64,000 nt of DNA from Nocardioides panaciterrulae (GTDB lineage Bacteria > Actinomycetota > Actinomycetes > Propionibacteriales > Nocardioidaceae), in NCBI RefSeq assembly GCF_013409645.1, contig NZ_JACCBG010000001.1, forward strand, positions 186,001-250,000, in the 5' to 3' direction. Under the pieces are notes generated by a model, which was not told where the DNA came from, made no database searches, and worked only from the letters and a program-made list of their open reading frames with translations. The position numbers and the translations under genes are program-made. Positions 16,223 through 23,981 of the stretch are shown in pieces. Positions within the stretch are counted from its first letter, which is position 1; each line of letters begins with the position of its first letter.

Positions 16223-16292
16223 TGTAACGCCCGGTTCGGGGGTCTGACACCCCGTTCGAACCGTCGGGCAGCACCCCTAACCGGGCGTTACA
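16223..16292. terminator. Long inverted repeat, probable terminator
   Basis: TGTAACGCCCGGTT (16223-16236) and its exact complement (16279-16292) enclose 42 bases with further pairing (GGGGGT against ACCCCT, and an inner CGGGG/CCCCG hairpin). It lies downstream of fadH and upstream of the aminotransferase, both on the minus strand, so termination of the fadH transcript fits best. Confidence 0.55.
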
Positions 16293-16309
16293 AGTGTTGC
16301 CGGCCGTGG

Positions 16310-18325
16310 TCACAGCGCGGCCGCGACCCGGGTGCCCTGCTCGATGGCGCGCTTGGCGTCGAGCTCGGCGGCCACGTCGGCGCCGCCGATCAGGTGGACG
16401 TGCACGGCGGGTCGGCCGGCGGCCAGCAGGTCGTCGTGCAGCGAGCGCACCGACTCCTGGCCGGCACACAGCACCACGTGGTCCACCGCGAGCACGCGCG
16501 GCTCGCCGCCGTCGACGGCGTAGTGCAGGCCGTGGTCGTCGATGCGGTGGTACGCCGCGCCGCTGACCTGGACGACCCCGGACTGCTTGAGCACCGCGCG
16601 GTGCGCCCAGCCCGACGTCTTGCCCAGCCCGAGGCCGATCGGGGTGGTCTTGCGCTGCAACAGCGTCACCTCGCGGATCGGCGTGCGCGGCTTGCGCTCG
16701 GTCAGGCCGCCGGGGTGCACGGCCGGGTCGCCGACGCCCCAGTGCGCCATCCAGTCCTCGTCGGTGTCGGCGGGGTCGTGGGTGAGCCAGTGGCTGACGT
16801 CGACGCCGATCCCGCCGGCACCGATCACCGCGACCCGCCGGCCGGGCACTACGGCGCCGGAGAGCACGTCGGCGTAGGACACCACGCTCGGGTGGTCGAT
16901 GCCGTCGACCCCGGGCACCCGCGGGACGACCCCGGTCGCGACCACGACGTCGTCGTACGACGCCAGGTCGGCGACGCCGGCCCCGGTGCCGGTGCGGACC
17001 TCGACGCCCAGCACCGCCAGCCGGCGCCGGTAGTAGCGCAGGGTCTCGGCGAACTCCTCCTTGCCCGGCACCGCCATCGCGAGCCGGAACTGGCCGCCGA
17101 GGTCCTCGGACCGCTCGAACAGCGTGACCGCGAGGCCGCGCTCGGCGGCCGAGACCGCCGCCGCCAGCCCCGCCGGGCCGGCGCCGACCACCGCGACCGT
17201 GGCCGCGCGGCGGGTCGGCGCGAGCACCAGCGTGGTCTCCCGGCAGGCGCGCGGGTTGACCAGGCAGGAGGCCTTCCGGTTGGCGAACACGTGGTCGAGG
17301 CAGGCCTGGTTGCAGGCGATGCAGGTGTTGATCTCGTCGGCCCGGCCCGCGGCGGCCTTGGCCACGAACGCCGGATCGGCCAGCAGCGGCCGGGCCATCG
17401 AGACCAGGTCGGCCTCGCCCGCGGCCAGGATCTCCTCGGCGAGCTCGGGGGTGTTGATCCGGTTCGAGGCGCAGACCGGCACCGACACCGCGGCCTTGAG
17501 CCGCGCGGTCGCCGAGCGCCAGGCGCCGCGCGGGACCTGGGTGATGATCGTCGGCACCCGCGCCTCGTGCCAGCCGATGCCGGTGTTGAGCACGGTCACG
17601 CCGGCGTCGGTCAGGCGGTGGGCGAGCTCGACCACCTCCTCCCAGGTCTGGCCGCCCTCTACCAGGTCGAGCAGCGAGATCCGGTAGACGATCGGGAAGC
17701 CGTCGCCCACCAGCTCGCGGGCCCGGCGCACCACCTCGACGGGGAAGCGCATCCGCCGCTCGGCGGTCCCGCCCCAGGCATCGGTGCGGTCGTTGGTCCG
17801 GGTGGCGAGGAACTGGTTGATCAGGTAGCCCTCGGAGCCCATGATCTCGACCGCGTCGTAGCCGGCCTTGCGCGCCAGCGCGACGCTGCGGGCGAAGTCG
17901 CTGGCGGTGCGGTCGACCGCCCGCGTCGACAGCGCCGAGGGCCGGAACGGCGTGATCGGCGACTTCTGCGCCGACGCGCTGACGCTGAACGGGTGGTAGC
18001 CGTAGCGGCCCGCGTGCAGCACCTGCAGCGCGATCGCGCCGCCCTCCTCGTGCACCGCGCCGGTGACGTCGCGGTGCCGCATCGCCTGGAGCCGGGTGGT
18101 CATCTCGGAGGCGAACGGCTTGAGCCAGCCGCGCCGGTTCGGCGCGTAGCCGCCGGTCACGATCAGGCCGACACCGCCGCGGGCGCGCTCGGCGAAGTAC
18201 GCCGCCAGCGCCGGCAGGTCGCGGACCCGGTCCTCCAGGCCGGTGTGCATCGAGCCCATCACCACGCGGTTGCGCAGCTCGAGGTCGCCGATCGTGATCG
18301 GGGCGAGCAGGTGGGGGTAGGTCAT
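16310..18325 (-). CDS. fadH: NADH:flavin oxidoreductase, 2,4-dienoyl-CoA reductase type
   Basis: A 671-residue two-part enzyme. The N-terminal old-yellow-enzyme TIM barrel (LLAPITIGDLELRNRVVMGS; LHAGRYGYHP; GYDAVEIMGSEGYLINQFL) is followed by the iron-sulphur cysteine cluster CIACNQACLDHVF and then CLVNP. The C-terminal FAD/NAD(P) domains carry VAVVGAGPAGLAAAVSAAER and VAVIGAGGIGVDVSHWL. This is the layout of FadH, which reduces 2,4-dienoyl-CoA during beta-oxidation of unsaturated fatty acids. Related enzymes act on other enones. Its ATG overlaps the stop of the PadR gene (ATGA), so it is co-translated with, and probably controlled by, that regulator. Confidence 0.88.
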   Translation of the reverse strand: MTYPHLLAPITIGDLELRNRVVMGSMHTGLEDRVRDLPALAAYFAERARGGVGLIVTGGYAPNRRGWLKPFASEMTTRLQAMRHRDVTGAVHEEGGAIALQVLHAGRYGYHPFSVSASAQKSPITPFRPSALSTRAVDRTASDFARSVALARKAGYDAVEIMGSEGYLINQFLATRTNDRTDAWGGTAERRMRFPVEVVRRARELVGDGFPIVYRISLLDLVEGGQTWEEVVELAHRLTDAGVTVLNTGIGWHEARVPTIITQVPRGAWRSATARLKAAVSVPVCASNRINTPELAEEILAAGEADLVSMARPLLADPAFVAKAAAGRADEINTCIACNQACLDHVFANRKASCLVNPRACRETTLVLAPTRRAATVAVVGAGPAGLAAAVSAAERGLAVTLFERSEDLGGQFRLAMAVPGKEEFAETLRYYRRRLAVLGVEVRTGTGAGVADLASYDDVVVATGVVPRVPGVDGIDHPSVVSYADVLSGAVVPGRRVAVIGAGGIGVDVSHWLTHDPADTDEDWMAHWGVGDPAVHPGGLTERKPRTPIREVTLLQRKTTPIGLGLGKTSGWAHRAVLKQSGVVQVSGAAYHRIDDHGLHYAVDGGEPRVLAVDHVVLCAGQESVRSLHDDLLAAGRPAVHVHLIGGADVAAELDAKRAIEQGTRVAAAL

Positions 18326-18888
18326 CGCTCTTGGTCCTTCGGTGATCGAGCCGGTCGGGATCGGTGCGCGTGGAGGTACTCGGTGAGCCACTCGACCCAG
18401 AACCGCTCCAGGCGGATCCCGCCGCGCAGCACCAGGTAGGTGTCCAGGTCGTGGCCGGTCAGGGTCTCCGGCTGGCCGTGGTCGCGCTTCTCGAGCTGCT
18501 CGTAGTGGGCCAGCCGGGCGTGGTGGTCGGCGAGGTTGGCGCGCACCACGTCCAGCACCGCCTGGCGGTCGCCGTACGACGCGCCGCGCAGCTTCACCGC
18601 CAGCTCGCTGCGCAGCGGCTCCATCGGGGTCGGCTCGGCCAGCCAGTCCGCCAGGACCCGCTCGCCGGCCGCGGTCACGGCGTACACCTTCTTGTCCGGG
18701 CGGCCGGTCTGCGCGACCTCGGTGACCTCGACCCAGCCGTCGGCGTCCATCCGGGCCAGCACCCGGTAGATCTGCTGGTGGGTGGCGTGCCAGAAGAAGC
18801 CGATCGAGCGGCCGAACCGCTTGGCCAGGTCCAGCCCGGACGCCGGCTGCTCGCGCAGCGCGACCAGCAGCGCGTGTTCCAGGGCCAT
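18322..18888 (-). CDS. PadR family transcriptional regulator
   Basis: A 188-residue protein starting MALEHALLVALREQPASG, a standard PadR opening. The winged helix (FFWHATHQQIYRVLARMDAD, then KVYAVTAAGERVL) occupies the first 90 residues. A C-terminal helical dimerisation domain follows (ARLAHYEQLEK; LRGGIRLERFWVEWL). An ATG six codons upstream is possible but less typical. It overlaps fadH by four bases. Three TGCA sites precede the start and may be the operator. PadR proteins usually repress and are released by aromatic or lipid-like ligands. Confidence 0.87.
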   Translation of the reverse strand: MALEHALLVALREQPASGLDLAKRFGRSIGFFWHATHQQIYRVLARMDADGWVEVTEVAQTGRPDKKVYAVTAAGERVLADWLAEPTPMEPLRSELAVKLRGASYGDRQAVLDVVRANLADHHARLAHYEQLEKRDHGQPETLTGHDLDTYLVLRGGIRLERFWVEWLTEYLHAHRSRPARSPKDQER

Positions 18889-18891
18889 GGG

Positions 18892-18923
18892 TGCATTGTG
18901 CCGCACCTATGCAACGAGGTGCA
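18892..18923 (-). promoter_or_regulatory. Candidate PadR operator
   Basis: Three TGCA sites at 18892, 18910 and 18920 lie directly before the padR start. The last two form an ATGCA-N6-TGCAAT arrangement with partial dyad symmetry. Confidence 0.35.
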
Positions 18924-18962
18924 ATGGAGAGCCCGGTCACGCCGGGTCGGGCGGGCCTTGCC

Positions 18963-18984
18963 ATATACCCCTAGGGGGTATATG
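18963..18984 (+). promoter_or_regulatory. CsoR-type copper operator overlapping the promoter
   Basis: ATATACCCC, three bases (TAG), then the exact complement GGGGTATAT (18963-18983). This TACCCC/GGGGTA form resembles the operators described for actinobacterial CsoR copper sensors. The right arm merges with TATATG (18979-18984), a -10-like box ten bases before the ATG at 18994. No csoR gene is in the window, so a sensor would act in trans. Confidence 0.65.
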
Positions 18985-18993
18985 TTCGCACTC

Positions 18994-19455
18994 ATGAACA
19001 GCTCATGGAAGATGGCGGCGACCGCGACCCTGCACTGCCTGACGGGCTGTGCGATCGGTGAGGTGCTCGGCATGGTGCTGGCCACCTGGTGGGGGTGGGG
19101 CAACGCCGGCAGCATCGTGCTCTCGATGGCCCTGGCGTTCTTCTTCGGCTACCTGTTGACCTTCTCCGGCGTACGCCGGGCCGGGCTCGACGTCGGCACG
19201 GCGGTGCGGACCGCGCTGGCCGCCGACACGGTCTCGATCCTGACCATGGAGGTCGTCGACAACGGCTCGCTGCTGGTCTGGCCGCAGGCGATGGACGCGA
19301 CGCTGGGCGACTGGCTCTTCTGGGTCTCGCTGGCCGCCTCGCTCGCGATCGCGTTCGTGGTGACCGTCCCGGTCAACCGGTGGATGATCTCGCGGGGCAG
19401 GGGTCACGCGGTCGTCCACGAGATGCACCACATGGATGAGCACGCGAGCCACTGA
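18994..19455 (+). CDS. DUF4396 membrane protein, probably metal-linked
   Basis: A 153-residue integral membrane protein with about four hydrophobic segments. Metal-ligand-rich features stand out: HCLTGCAIGE near residue 15 at the start of the first helix, and a C-terminal tail HAVVHEMHHMDEHASH with six histidines and two methionines. DUF4396 has no established function. The upstream CsoR-type palindrome and the ligand residues point to copper handling, which is inference. The start could be the ATG at 18982, but that codon lies inside the putative -10 box and operator, so 18994 is preferred. The gene ends 17 bp before the ABC transporter operon, which has its own promoter. Confidence 0.78.
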   Translation: MNSSWKMAATATLHCLTGCAIGEVLGMVLATWWGWGNAGSIVLSMALAFFFGYLLTFSGVRRAGLDVGTAVRTALAADTVSILTMEVVDNGSLLVWPQAMDATLGDWLFWVSLAASLAIAFVVTVPVNRWMISRGRGHAVVHEMHHMDEHASH

Positions 19456-19460
19456 AAACG

Positions 19461-19466
19461 TAGAAT
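19461..19466 (+). promoter_or_regulatory. -10 box of the ABC transporter operon
   Basis: TAGAAT followed by six bases and the ATG at 19473, a near-consensus -10 with leaderless spacing. It begins five bases after the stop codon of the DUF4396 gene. Confidence 0.6.
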
Positions 19467-19472
19467 TCGCCC

Positions 19473-20336
19473 ATGCGCTCGCGTGGATCCGTCGCCGCCC
19501 TGGCCCTGCTGCTGCCAGTCGCCGCGTTGGCGGCCTGCGCCCCGAGCAACAACAGCTCGAGCAGCCCGTCGGCCTCCGCGTCCTCCTGCGAGAAGTCCCA
19601 GCTGCCGCTGCTGAACAACGGGACGCTCACGATCGGCACCGACTCCCCGGCGTACGAGCCGTGGTTCAGCAAGAACGACCCGACCAACGGCAAGGGGTAC
19701 GAGTCGGCGGTGGCGTACGCCGTCGCGAAGCAGCTCGGGTTCAGCCACGACGAGGTCACCTGGGTGAAGGTGCCGTTCAACAACTCCTACAAGCCGGGCG
19801 CGAAGAACTTCGACTTCGACATCAACCAGATCTCGATCACCCCGGCGCGGGCGAAGGTGGTGGACTTCTCCGACGGCTACTACGCCGCCTCCCAGGCGGT
19901 GATCGCGCTCAAGGGCGACCCGGCGGCGAGCGCGAGCAGCATCGCGGACCTCAAGGGGCTCAAGCTCGGGGCCCAGACCGGCACCACCTCGCTCACCGCG
20001 ATCCGCGACGTGATCCAGCCCGACCAGCAGCCGGCGGTCTTCCAGAACACCAACGCCGCCAAGCAGGCGCTGCTCAACCACCAGGTCGACGCGATCCTCG
20101 CCGACCTGCCCACCGCGTTCTACATCAGCGCGGTCGAGATCCCGGGCAGCACGATCGTCGGGCAGTTCCAGCCCGAGACCGGGCAGCAGGAGGAGTTCGG
20201 CATGCTCTTCGAGCAGGGCAGCGGCCTGGTGCCGTGCGTGAACCAGGCGCTGGCCACGCTGAAGTCGAACGGCACGCTCGCCGCGCTGGAGAAGAAGTGG
20301 CTCTCCGACGTCGTGAACGTGCCGACCCTGCAGTGA
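19473..20336 (+). CDS. ABC transporter substrate-binding lipoprotein (polar amino acid type)
   Basis: A 287-residue lipoprotein with a signal peptide (residues 1-21) and an LAAC lipobox that places the mature cysteine at about residue 22, followed by a serine-rich linker. The SBP family 3 fold is visible: LTIGTDSPAYEPW near residue 52, GYESAVAYAVAKQLG, FDFDINQISITPARAKVVDF and the late hinge segment LADLPTAFY. It captures a solute, probably an amino acid or related compound, outside the membrane and hands it to the permease encoded next. Its stop overlaps the permease start. Transcription most likely begins at its own ATG. Confidence 0.9.
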   Translation: MRSRGSVAALALLLPVAALAACAPSNNSSSSPSASASSCEKSQLPLLNNGTLTIGTDSPAYEPWFSKNDPTNGKGYESAVAYAVAKQLGFSHDEVTWVKVPFNNSYKPGAKNFDFDINQISITPARAKVVDFSDGYYAASQAVIALKGDPAASASSIADLKGLKLGAQTGTTSLTAIRDVIQPDQQPAVFQNTNAAKQALLNHQVDAILADLPTAFYISAVEIPGSTIVGQFQPETGQQEEFGMLFEQGSGLVPCVNQALATLKSNGTLAALEKKWLSDVVNVPTLQ

Positions 20337-21190
20337 GCGGATCCTCCGCGTGGGTGCCGTCACTGCGTGAGCTCGAGCGCCGCGCCGACCGCCGCCGGCT
20401 GCGGCTGCGCCGGCTCGCGATCTCCTCGGCGGCGGTGGTGGTGGTGTTCGTGGGCCTGGCCCTGCTCGTGGTCAGCTCGCCGGGCTGGCCGGTCGTGCAC
20501 CAGACGTTCTTCAGCGGCTACCACGCCCGGCACTCGCTGGCGGGGATCTGGTCGGCGTTCTGGCTGAACGTGAAGATGTTCCTGATCGCCGAGCCGCTGA
20601 TCCTGGTGCTCGCGCTCGCGATCGCGATCGCCCGCGGGGCCCGGTCGCCGTGGCTGGTGCCGCTGCGCCTGGTCGCGGTCGCCTACACCGACGTGGTCCG
20701 CGGGATCCCGACGATCCTGCTGGTGCTGCTCTTCGGGTTCGGGATGCCCAGCCTGCAGCTGCAGGGGGTGCCGAACAGCCCGTTCTTCTGGGCCACCGCC
20801 GCCCTGGTGGTCTCCTACAGCGCCTACGTCGCCGAGGTGTTCCGGGCCGGGATCGAGTCGATCCACCCCTCCCAGGTGGCCAGCGCGGCCGCGCTCGGGC
20901 TGGGCCGCGGACAGACGATGCGCTTCGTAGTGGTGCCGCAGGCGGTGCGCCGCGTCGTACCCCCGCTGCTCAACGACTTCATCTCGCTGCAGAAGGACAC
21001 CGCGCTGGCCGCCACGATCGGGGTCTTCGAGGCGGTCTTCTACGCCCAGGACTACGGCAACTACAACTTCAACTTCACGCCGTACGTCGTCGTGGCCGCG
21101 TTCTTCATCGCGCTGACGATCCCGCTGGCGCGGTTCACCGACTGGCTGGGCCGCCGCTACCTCGAGCGCGAGCGGGCGGGAGTGCTGTGA
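20333..21190 (+). CDS. ABC transporter permease (polar amino acid type)
   Basis: A 285-residue inner-membrane permease of the HisMQ family. It has an N-terminal cytoplasmic segment and one leading transmembrane helix (SSAAVVVVFVGLALLVVSS). The permease core includes the EAA-type loop (AAALGLGRGQTMRFVVVPQA, then VPPLLNDFISLQKDTALAA) that docks with the ATPase. The GTG start overlaps the binding-protein stop (GTGA), and its own stop overlaps the ATPase start in the same way, so all three subunits are made stoichiometrically from one message. The substrate is not determined. Confidence 0.9.
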   Translation: MSGSSAWVPSLRELERRADRRRLRLRRLAISSAAVVVVFVGLALLVVSSPGWPVVHQTFFSGYHARHSLAGIWSAFWLNVKMFLIAEPLILVLALAIAIARGARSPWLVPLRLVAVAYTDVVRGIPTILLVLLFGFGMPSLQLQGVPNSPFFWATAALVVSYSAYVAEVFRAGIESIHPSQVASAAALGLGRGQTMRFVVVPQAVRRVVPPLLNDFISLQKDTALAATIGVFEAVFYAQDYGNYNFNFTPYVVVAAFFIALTIPLARFTDWLGRRYLERERAGVL

Positions 21191-21924
21191 CCGCGCTGCT
21201 GGAGGTCGCCGACGTGCGCAAGTCGTACGGCGACCGGGTGGTGCTGGCCGACGTCTCGCTGACCGTGCAGCCGCACGACGTGGTCTGCCTGATCGGCTCG
21301 TCGGGGTCGGGGAAGTCCACGCTGCTGCGCTGCCTGAACCTGCTCGAGGACGTCGACGACGGGGTGATCCGGTTCGAGGGCCGGGAGATCTCCGACCCGC
21401 GGGTGGATCGACGGGCGGTGCGCGGCCGGATGGGGATGGTCTTCCAGGCCTACAACCTCTTCCCGCACCTGACCGTGCTGGAGAACTGCACGCTCGCGCC
21501 GCGCCGGGTGCACGGGCTCTCCCGGACCGCCGCGGCGGCCCGGGCGCGCGAGCTGCTGGAGCGCTTCGGGCTGGCCGACCAGGCCGCCAAGCACCCCGAC
21601 CGGCTCTCCGGCGGCCAGCAGCAGCGCGCGGCGCTGGTGCGGGCGCTGTGCACCTCGCCGACCCTGCTGCTGCTCGACGAGATCACCGCCGCGCTGGATC
21701 CCGAGCTGGTGGGGGAGGTGCTGACGATCATCCGGGACCTCGCCTCCGGCGGGATGACGATGGTGCTGGCCACCCACGAGATGGCCTTCGCCCGCGACGT
21801 GGCCACCACGGTCTGCTTCCTCGACCAGGGCCGGATCCTCGAGGCCGGCCCGCCGGCGCAGATCTTCTCGGCGCCCCGGGAGGCAAGGACCCGGCAGTTC
21901 CTCCAGCGGGTGCTGCCGGGCTGA
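21187..21924 (+). CDS. ABC transporter ATP-binding protein (polar amino acid type)
   Basis: A 245-residue ATPase with Walker A GSSGSGKST, Q-loop VFQAYNLFPHLTVLEN, signature LSGGQQQRAALVRAL, Walker B LLLLDEITAALDP (isoleucine replaces the more common proline or serine after the glutamate) and the switch histidine in ATHEM. It belongs to the GlnQ/HisP group and powers the permease encoded just upstream, with which its GTG start overlaps. It is the last gene of the operon, followed by a 77-bp gap. Confidence 0.92.
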   Translation: MTALLEVADVRKSYGDRVVLADVSLTVQPHDVVCLIGSSGSGKSTLLRCLNLLEDVDDGVIRFEGREISDPRVDRRAVRGRMGMVFQAYNLFPHLTVLENCTLAPRRVHGLSRTAAAARARELLERFGLADQAAKHPDRLSGGQQQRAALVRALCTSPTLLLLDEITAALDPELVGEVLTIIRDLASGGMTMVLATHEMAFARDVATTVCFLDQGRILEAGPPAQIFSAPREARTRQFLQRVLPG

Positions 21925-21988
21925 GGCGGGTGGCGGGGGCTGGCCCGGACCCCCCGGGACGACCAGCCGACCGTGCCAGCGCGGATGT

Positions 21989-21994
21989 CATGAT
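21989..21994 (+). promoter_or_regulatory. Candidate -10 box of the CoA transferase gene
   Basis: CATGAT ends eight bases before the ATG at 22002. It also overlaps an alternative ATG at 21990, which argues for the downstream start. Confidence 0.4.
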
Positions 21995-22001
21995 CGGGCC
22001 C

Positions 22002-23159
22002 ATGACCTACGAGCTCGGCCAGGGAACCGGACCGCTGCGGGGCGTGAAGGTGGTGGAGATCGCGGGCCTGGGCCCGGGACCGCACGCCTGCATGATCCTC
22101 GCCGACCTCGGCGCGGACGTGATCCGGATCGAGCGGCCGGGCGGCCAGCCGCTGGCGGACGGCCCGCAGAACCTGCTCAACCGGGGCCGGCCCAGCGTCG
22201 CCCTCGACCTCAAGCAGCCCCGGGCGACCGAGACGGTCCTGGACCTGGTCGAGCGGGCCGACGTGCTCGTCGAGGGGATGCGCCCGGGCGTCGCCGAGCG
22301 GCTCGGCCTCGGCCCGGAGCAGTGCCAGGCCCGCAACCCGCGGCTGGTCTACGGGCGGATGACCGGCTGGGGCCAGGACGGCCCGCTGGCCCACACCGCG
22401 GGCCACGACCTGAACTACATCTCGGTCGCCGGCGTGCTGCACGGCCTGGGCCAGGACAAGGCGCGGCCGCACTTCCCCAGCAACCTCGTGGGCGACTTCG
22501 GCGGCGGCTCGACGTACCTGGTGATCGGGCTGCTGGCCGCCCTGCTCGAGGCGCGGCAGAGCGGGCGGGGCCAGGTGGTCGACGCCGCGATCGTCGACGG
22601 CGCCGCCCACCTGGGCGCGATGACCGCCGCGTTCCTCGCCGGCGGCGGCTTCACCGAGCAGCGGGCCAGCAACCTGCTCGACGGCGGCGCGCCGTACTAC
22701 GACCTCTACGAGACCGCCGACGGCCGGCACATGTCGGTGGGCGCGCTGGAGCCGCAGTTCTACGACCTCTTCGTCGAGCTGCTCGGGATCAAGGAGGAGG
22801 CCCCGGACCGCTTCGACGCCTCGAGGACCGTCGAGCTGCGGTCGCTGATCGCCGACCGGTTCCTCACCCGCACCCAGGCGGAGTGGGTCGGGGTCTTCGA
22901 GGGCACCGACGCCTGCGTCGCCGGCGTCCTCCCGATCACCGAGGCGGCCCGGCACCCGCACCTGGAGGCCCGGGGCACCTACGTCGAGCGCGACGGCATG
23001 CTGCAGCCCGCGCCGGCCCCGCGCTTCTCGCGGACCGCGGCCACGCTCAGCAGCCCGCCCAGCCCGGAGGCCGGCTCGCAGACCCGCGCGGCGCTCACCG
23101 CCTGGGGCGTCGCCGACGTCGACGGGCTGGTCGCCGACGGCGCCGCGGTGCAGGCGTGA
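22002..23159 (+). CDS. CoA transferase family III / alpha-methylacyl-CoA racemase-like
   Basis: A 385-residue class III CoA transferase. The opening LRGVKVVEIAGLGPGPHACM with LADLGADVIRIERPGG is typical of the AMACR branch, as are GHDLNYISVAGVL and GDFGGGSTYLVIGLLAALLE. The catalytic aspartate is expected in the VGDFGGGS segment. AMACR epimerises 2-methylacyl-CoAs so that beta-oxidation of branched chains or sterol side chains can proceed. This would suit the many acyl-CoA genes in the window, but a true CoA transfer activity cannot be excluded. It is probably monocistronic. Confidence 0.87.
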   Translation: MTYELGQGTGPLRGVKVVEIAGLGPGPHACMILADLGADVIRIERPGGQPLADGPQNLLNRGRPSVALDLKQPRATETVLDLVERADVLVEGMRPGVAERLGLGPEQCQARNPRLVYGRMTGWGQDGPLAHTAGHDLNYISVAGVLHGLGQDKARPHFPSNLVGDFGGGSTYLVIGLLAALLEARQSGRGQVVDAAIVDGAAHLGAMTAAFLAGGGFTEQRASNLLDGGAPYYDLYETADGRHMSVGALEPQFYDLFVELLGIKEEAPDRFDASRTVELRSLIADRFLTRTQAEWVGVFEGTDACVAGVLPITEAARHPHLEARGTYVERDGMLQPAPAPRFSRTAATLSSPPSPEAGSQTRAALTAWGVADVDGLVADGAAVQA

Positions 23160-23208
23160 GCCGCCGGACGCGGGTCCAACGGCCGGGGTCGGACAGCCAC
23201 CCCCCGTC

Positions 23209-23214
23209 CACAAT
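23209..23214 (+). promoter_or_regulatory. -10 box of the glutamine amidotransferase gene
   Basis: CACAAT, seven bases before the GTG at 23221. The same hexamer is used by fadA and by the pirin/beta-glucosidase pair. Confidence 0.5.
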
Positions 23215-23220
23215 GGACGC

Positions 23221-23952
23221 GTGAAACCGTTCCTCTTCCTCGGCACCCGTGCCGAGGACGCCGTCGCCGACAGCGAGTACGACGCGGTGCTGCGCTGCTC
23301 CGGCCTCGACGAGCGCGACTTCCGCCGGGTCCGGCTCGAGCGCGACGAGCTCGGCCGCCTCGACCTCGCGGACTGGTCCGGGATCGTGCTGGGCGGCGGC
23401 CCGTTCAACGTCAGCGATCCGCCCGAGCTGAAGTCGGCGACCCAGCACCGCGTCGAGAAGGAGCTGCGCGACCTCGCCGAGCGGGTCGTGGAGGCCGACT
23501 TCCCGTTCCTGGGCGCCTGCTACGGCATCGGCACCGTGGGCTCGCTGCGCGGCGGCGTGGTCGACCGGACCTACGGCGAGCCGATCGGCGCGGTCGCGGT
23601 CACGCTCACCGAGGACGGCCTGGCCGACCCGCTGCTGGCCGGCCTGCCCGAGGGCTTCTGGGTCTTCCTCGGCCACAAGGAGGCGGTCTCCCGGCTGCCG
23701 GAGGGGGCGACCGTGCTCGCCTCCTCGGCCACCTGCCCGGTCCAGGCGTTCCGGCTGGGACGGCGGGTCTACGCCACCCAGTTCCACCCCGAGCTCGACG
23801 TCGAGGGCATCTGCCTGCGCATCGACGTCTACCGCGACCACGGCTACTACGAGCCCGGCCGGGCCGAGGAGATGATGGCGCTCGCCCGGGTCGCGGTGGT
23901 CACCGAGCCGCCGACGATCCTGGCGCGCTTCGTGGAGATGTTCGGCTGTTGA
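23221..23952 (+). CDS. Class I glutamine amidotransferase-like protein
   Basis: A 243-residue GATase1 domain protein. The nucleophile is Cys100 in FLGACYGIG and the histidine-glutamate pair is His189/Glu191 in QFHPELD. The GGGPFNVSD turn forms the oxyanion-side loop. Stand-alone proteins of this kind are often annotated as GMP-synthase-like glutamine amidotransferases. They may hydrolyse glutamine or gamma-glutamyl amines, and no partner synthetase is encoded next to it. The start is GTG with leaderless spacing from CACAAT. Its 3' end overlaps the operator-like palindrome of the next gene. Confidence 0.85.
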   Translation: MKPFLFLGTRAEDAVADSEYDAVLRCSGLDERDFRRVRLERDELGRLDLADWSGIVLGGGPFNVSDPPELKSATQHRVEKELRDLAERVVEADFPFLGACYGIGTVGSLRGGVVDRTYGEPIGAVAVTLTEDGLADPLLAGLPEGFWVFLGHKEAVSRLPEGATVLASSATCPVQAFRLGRRVYATQFHPELDVEGICLRIDVYRDHGYYEPGRAEEMMALARVAVVTEPPTILARFVEMFGC

Positions 23953-23975
23953 ACATCTGTCAACAACGGTAGGAT
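23947..23975 (+). promoter_or_regulatory. Operator-like palindrome and -10 box of the monooxygenase gene
   Basis: TGTTGA-N7-TCAACA (23947-23965) is a perfect dyad covering the -35 region, and its first six bases lie in the end of the upstream gene. TAGGAT (23970-23975) follows, seven bases before the ATG at 23982. A dedicated regulator is not adjacent. Confidence 0.6.
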
Positions 23976-23981
23976 CCGGGC

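Noticed and set aside
16247..16260. GTTCGAAC as the T-arm of a tRNA
   Set aside because: No anticodon arm, acceptor stem or CCA-side pairing can be drawn around it; it lies in the loop of an inverted repeat.
15509..18439. 976-residue plus-strand open frame opposite the aminotransferase and fadH genes
   Set aside because: It spans two real genes and their terminator on the other strand, has no motifs, and is rich in Arg, Gly, His and Val.
18364..18981. Longer start for the DUF4396 protein
   Set aside because: The extension runs antisense through padR and across the copper-type operator.
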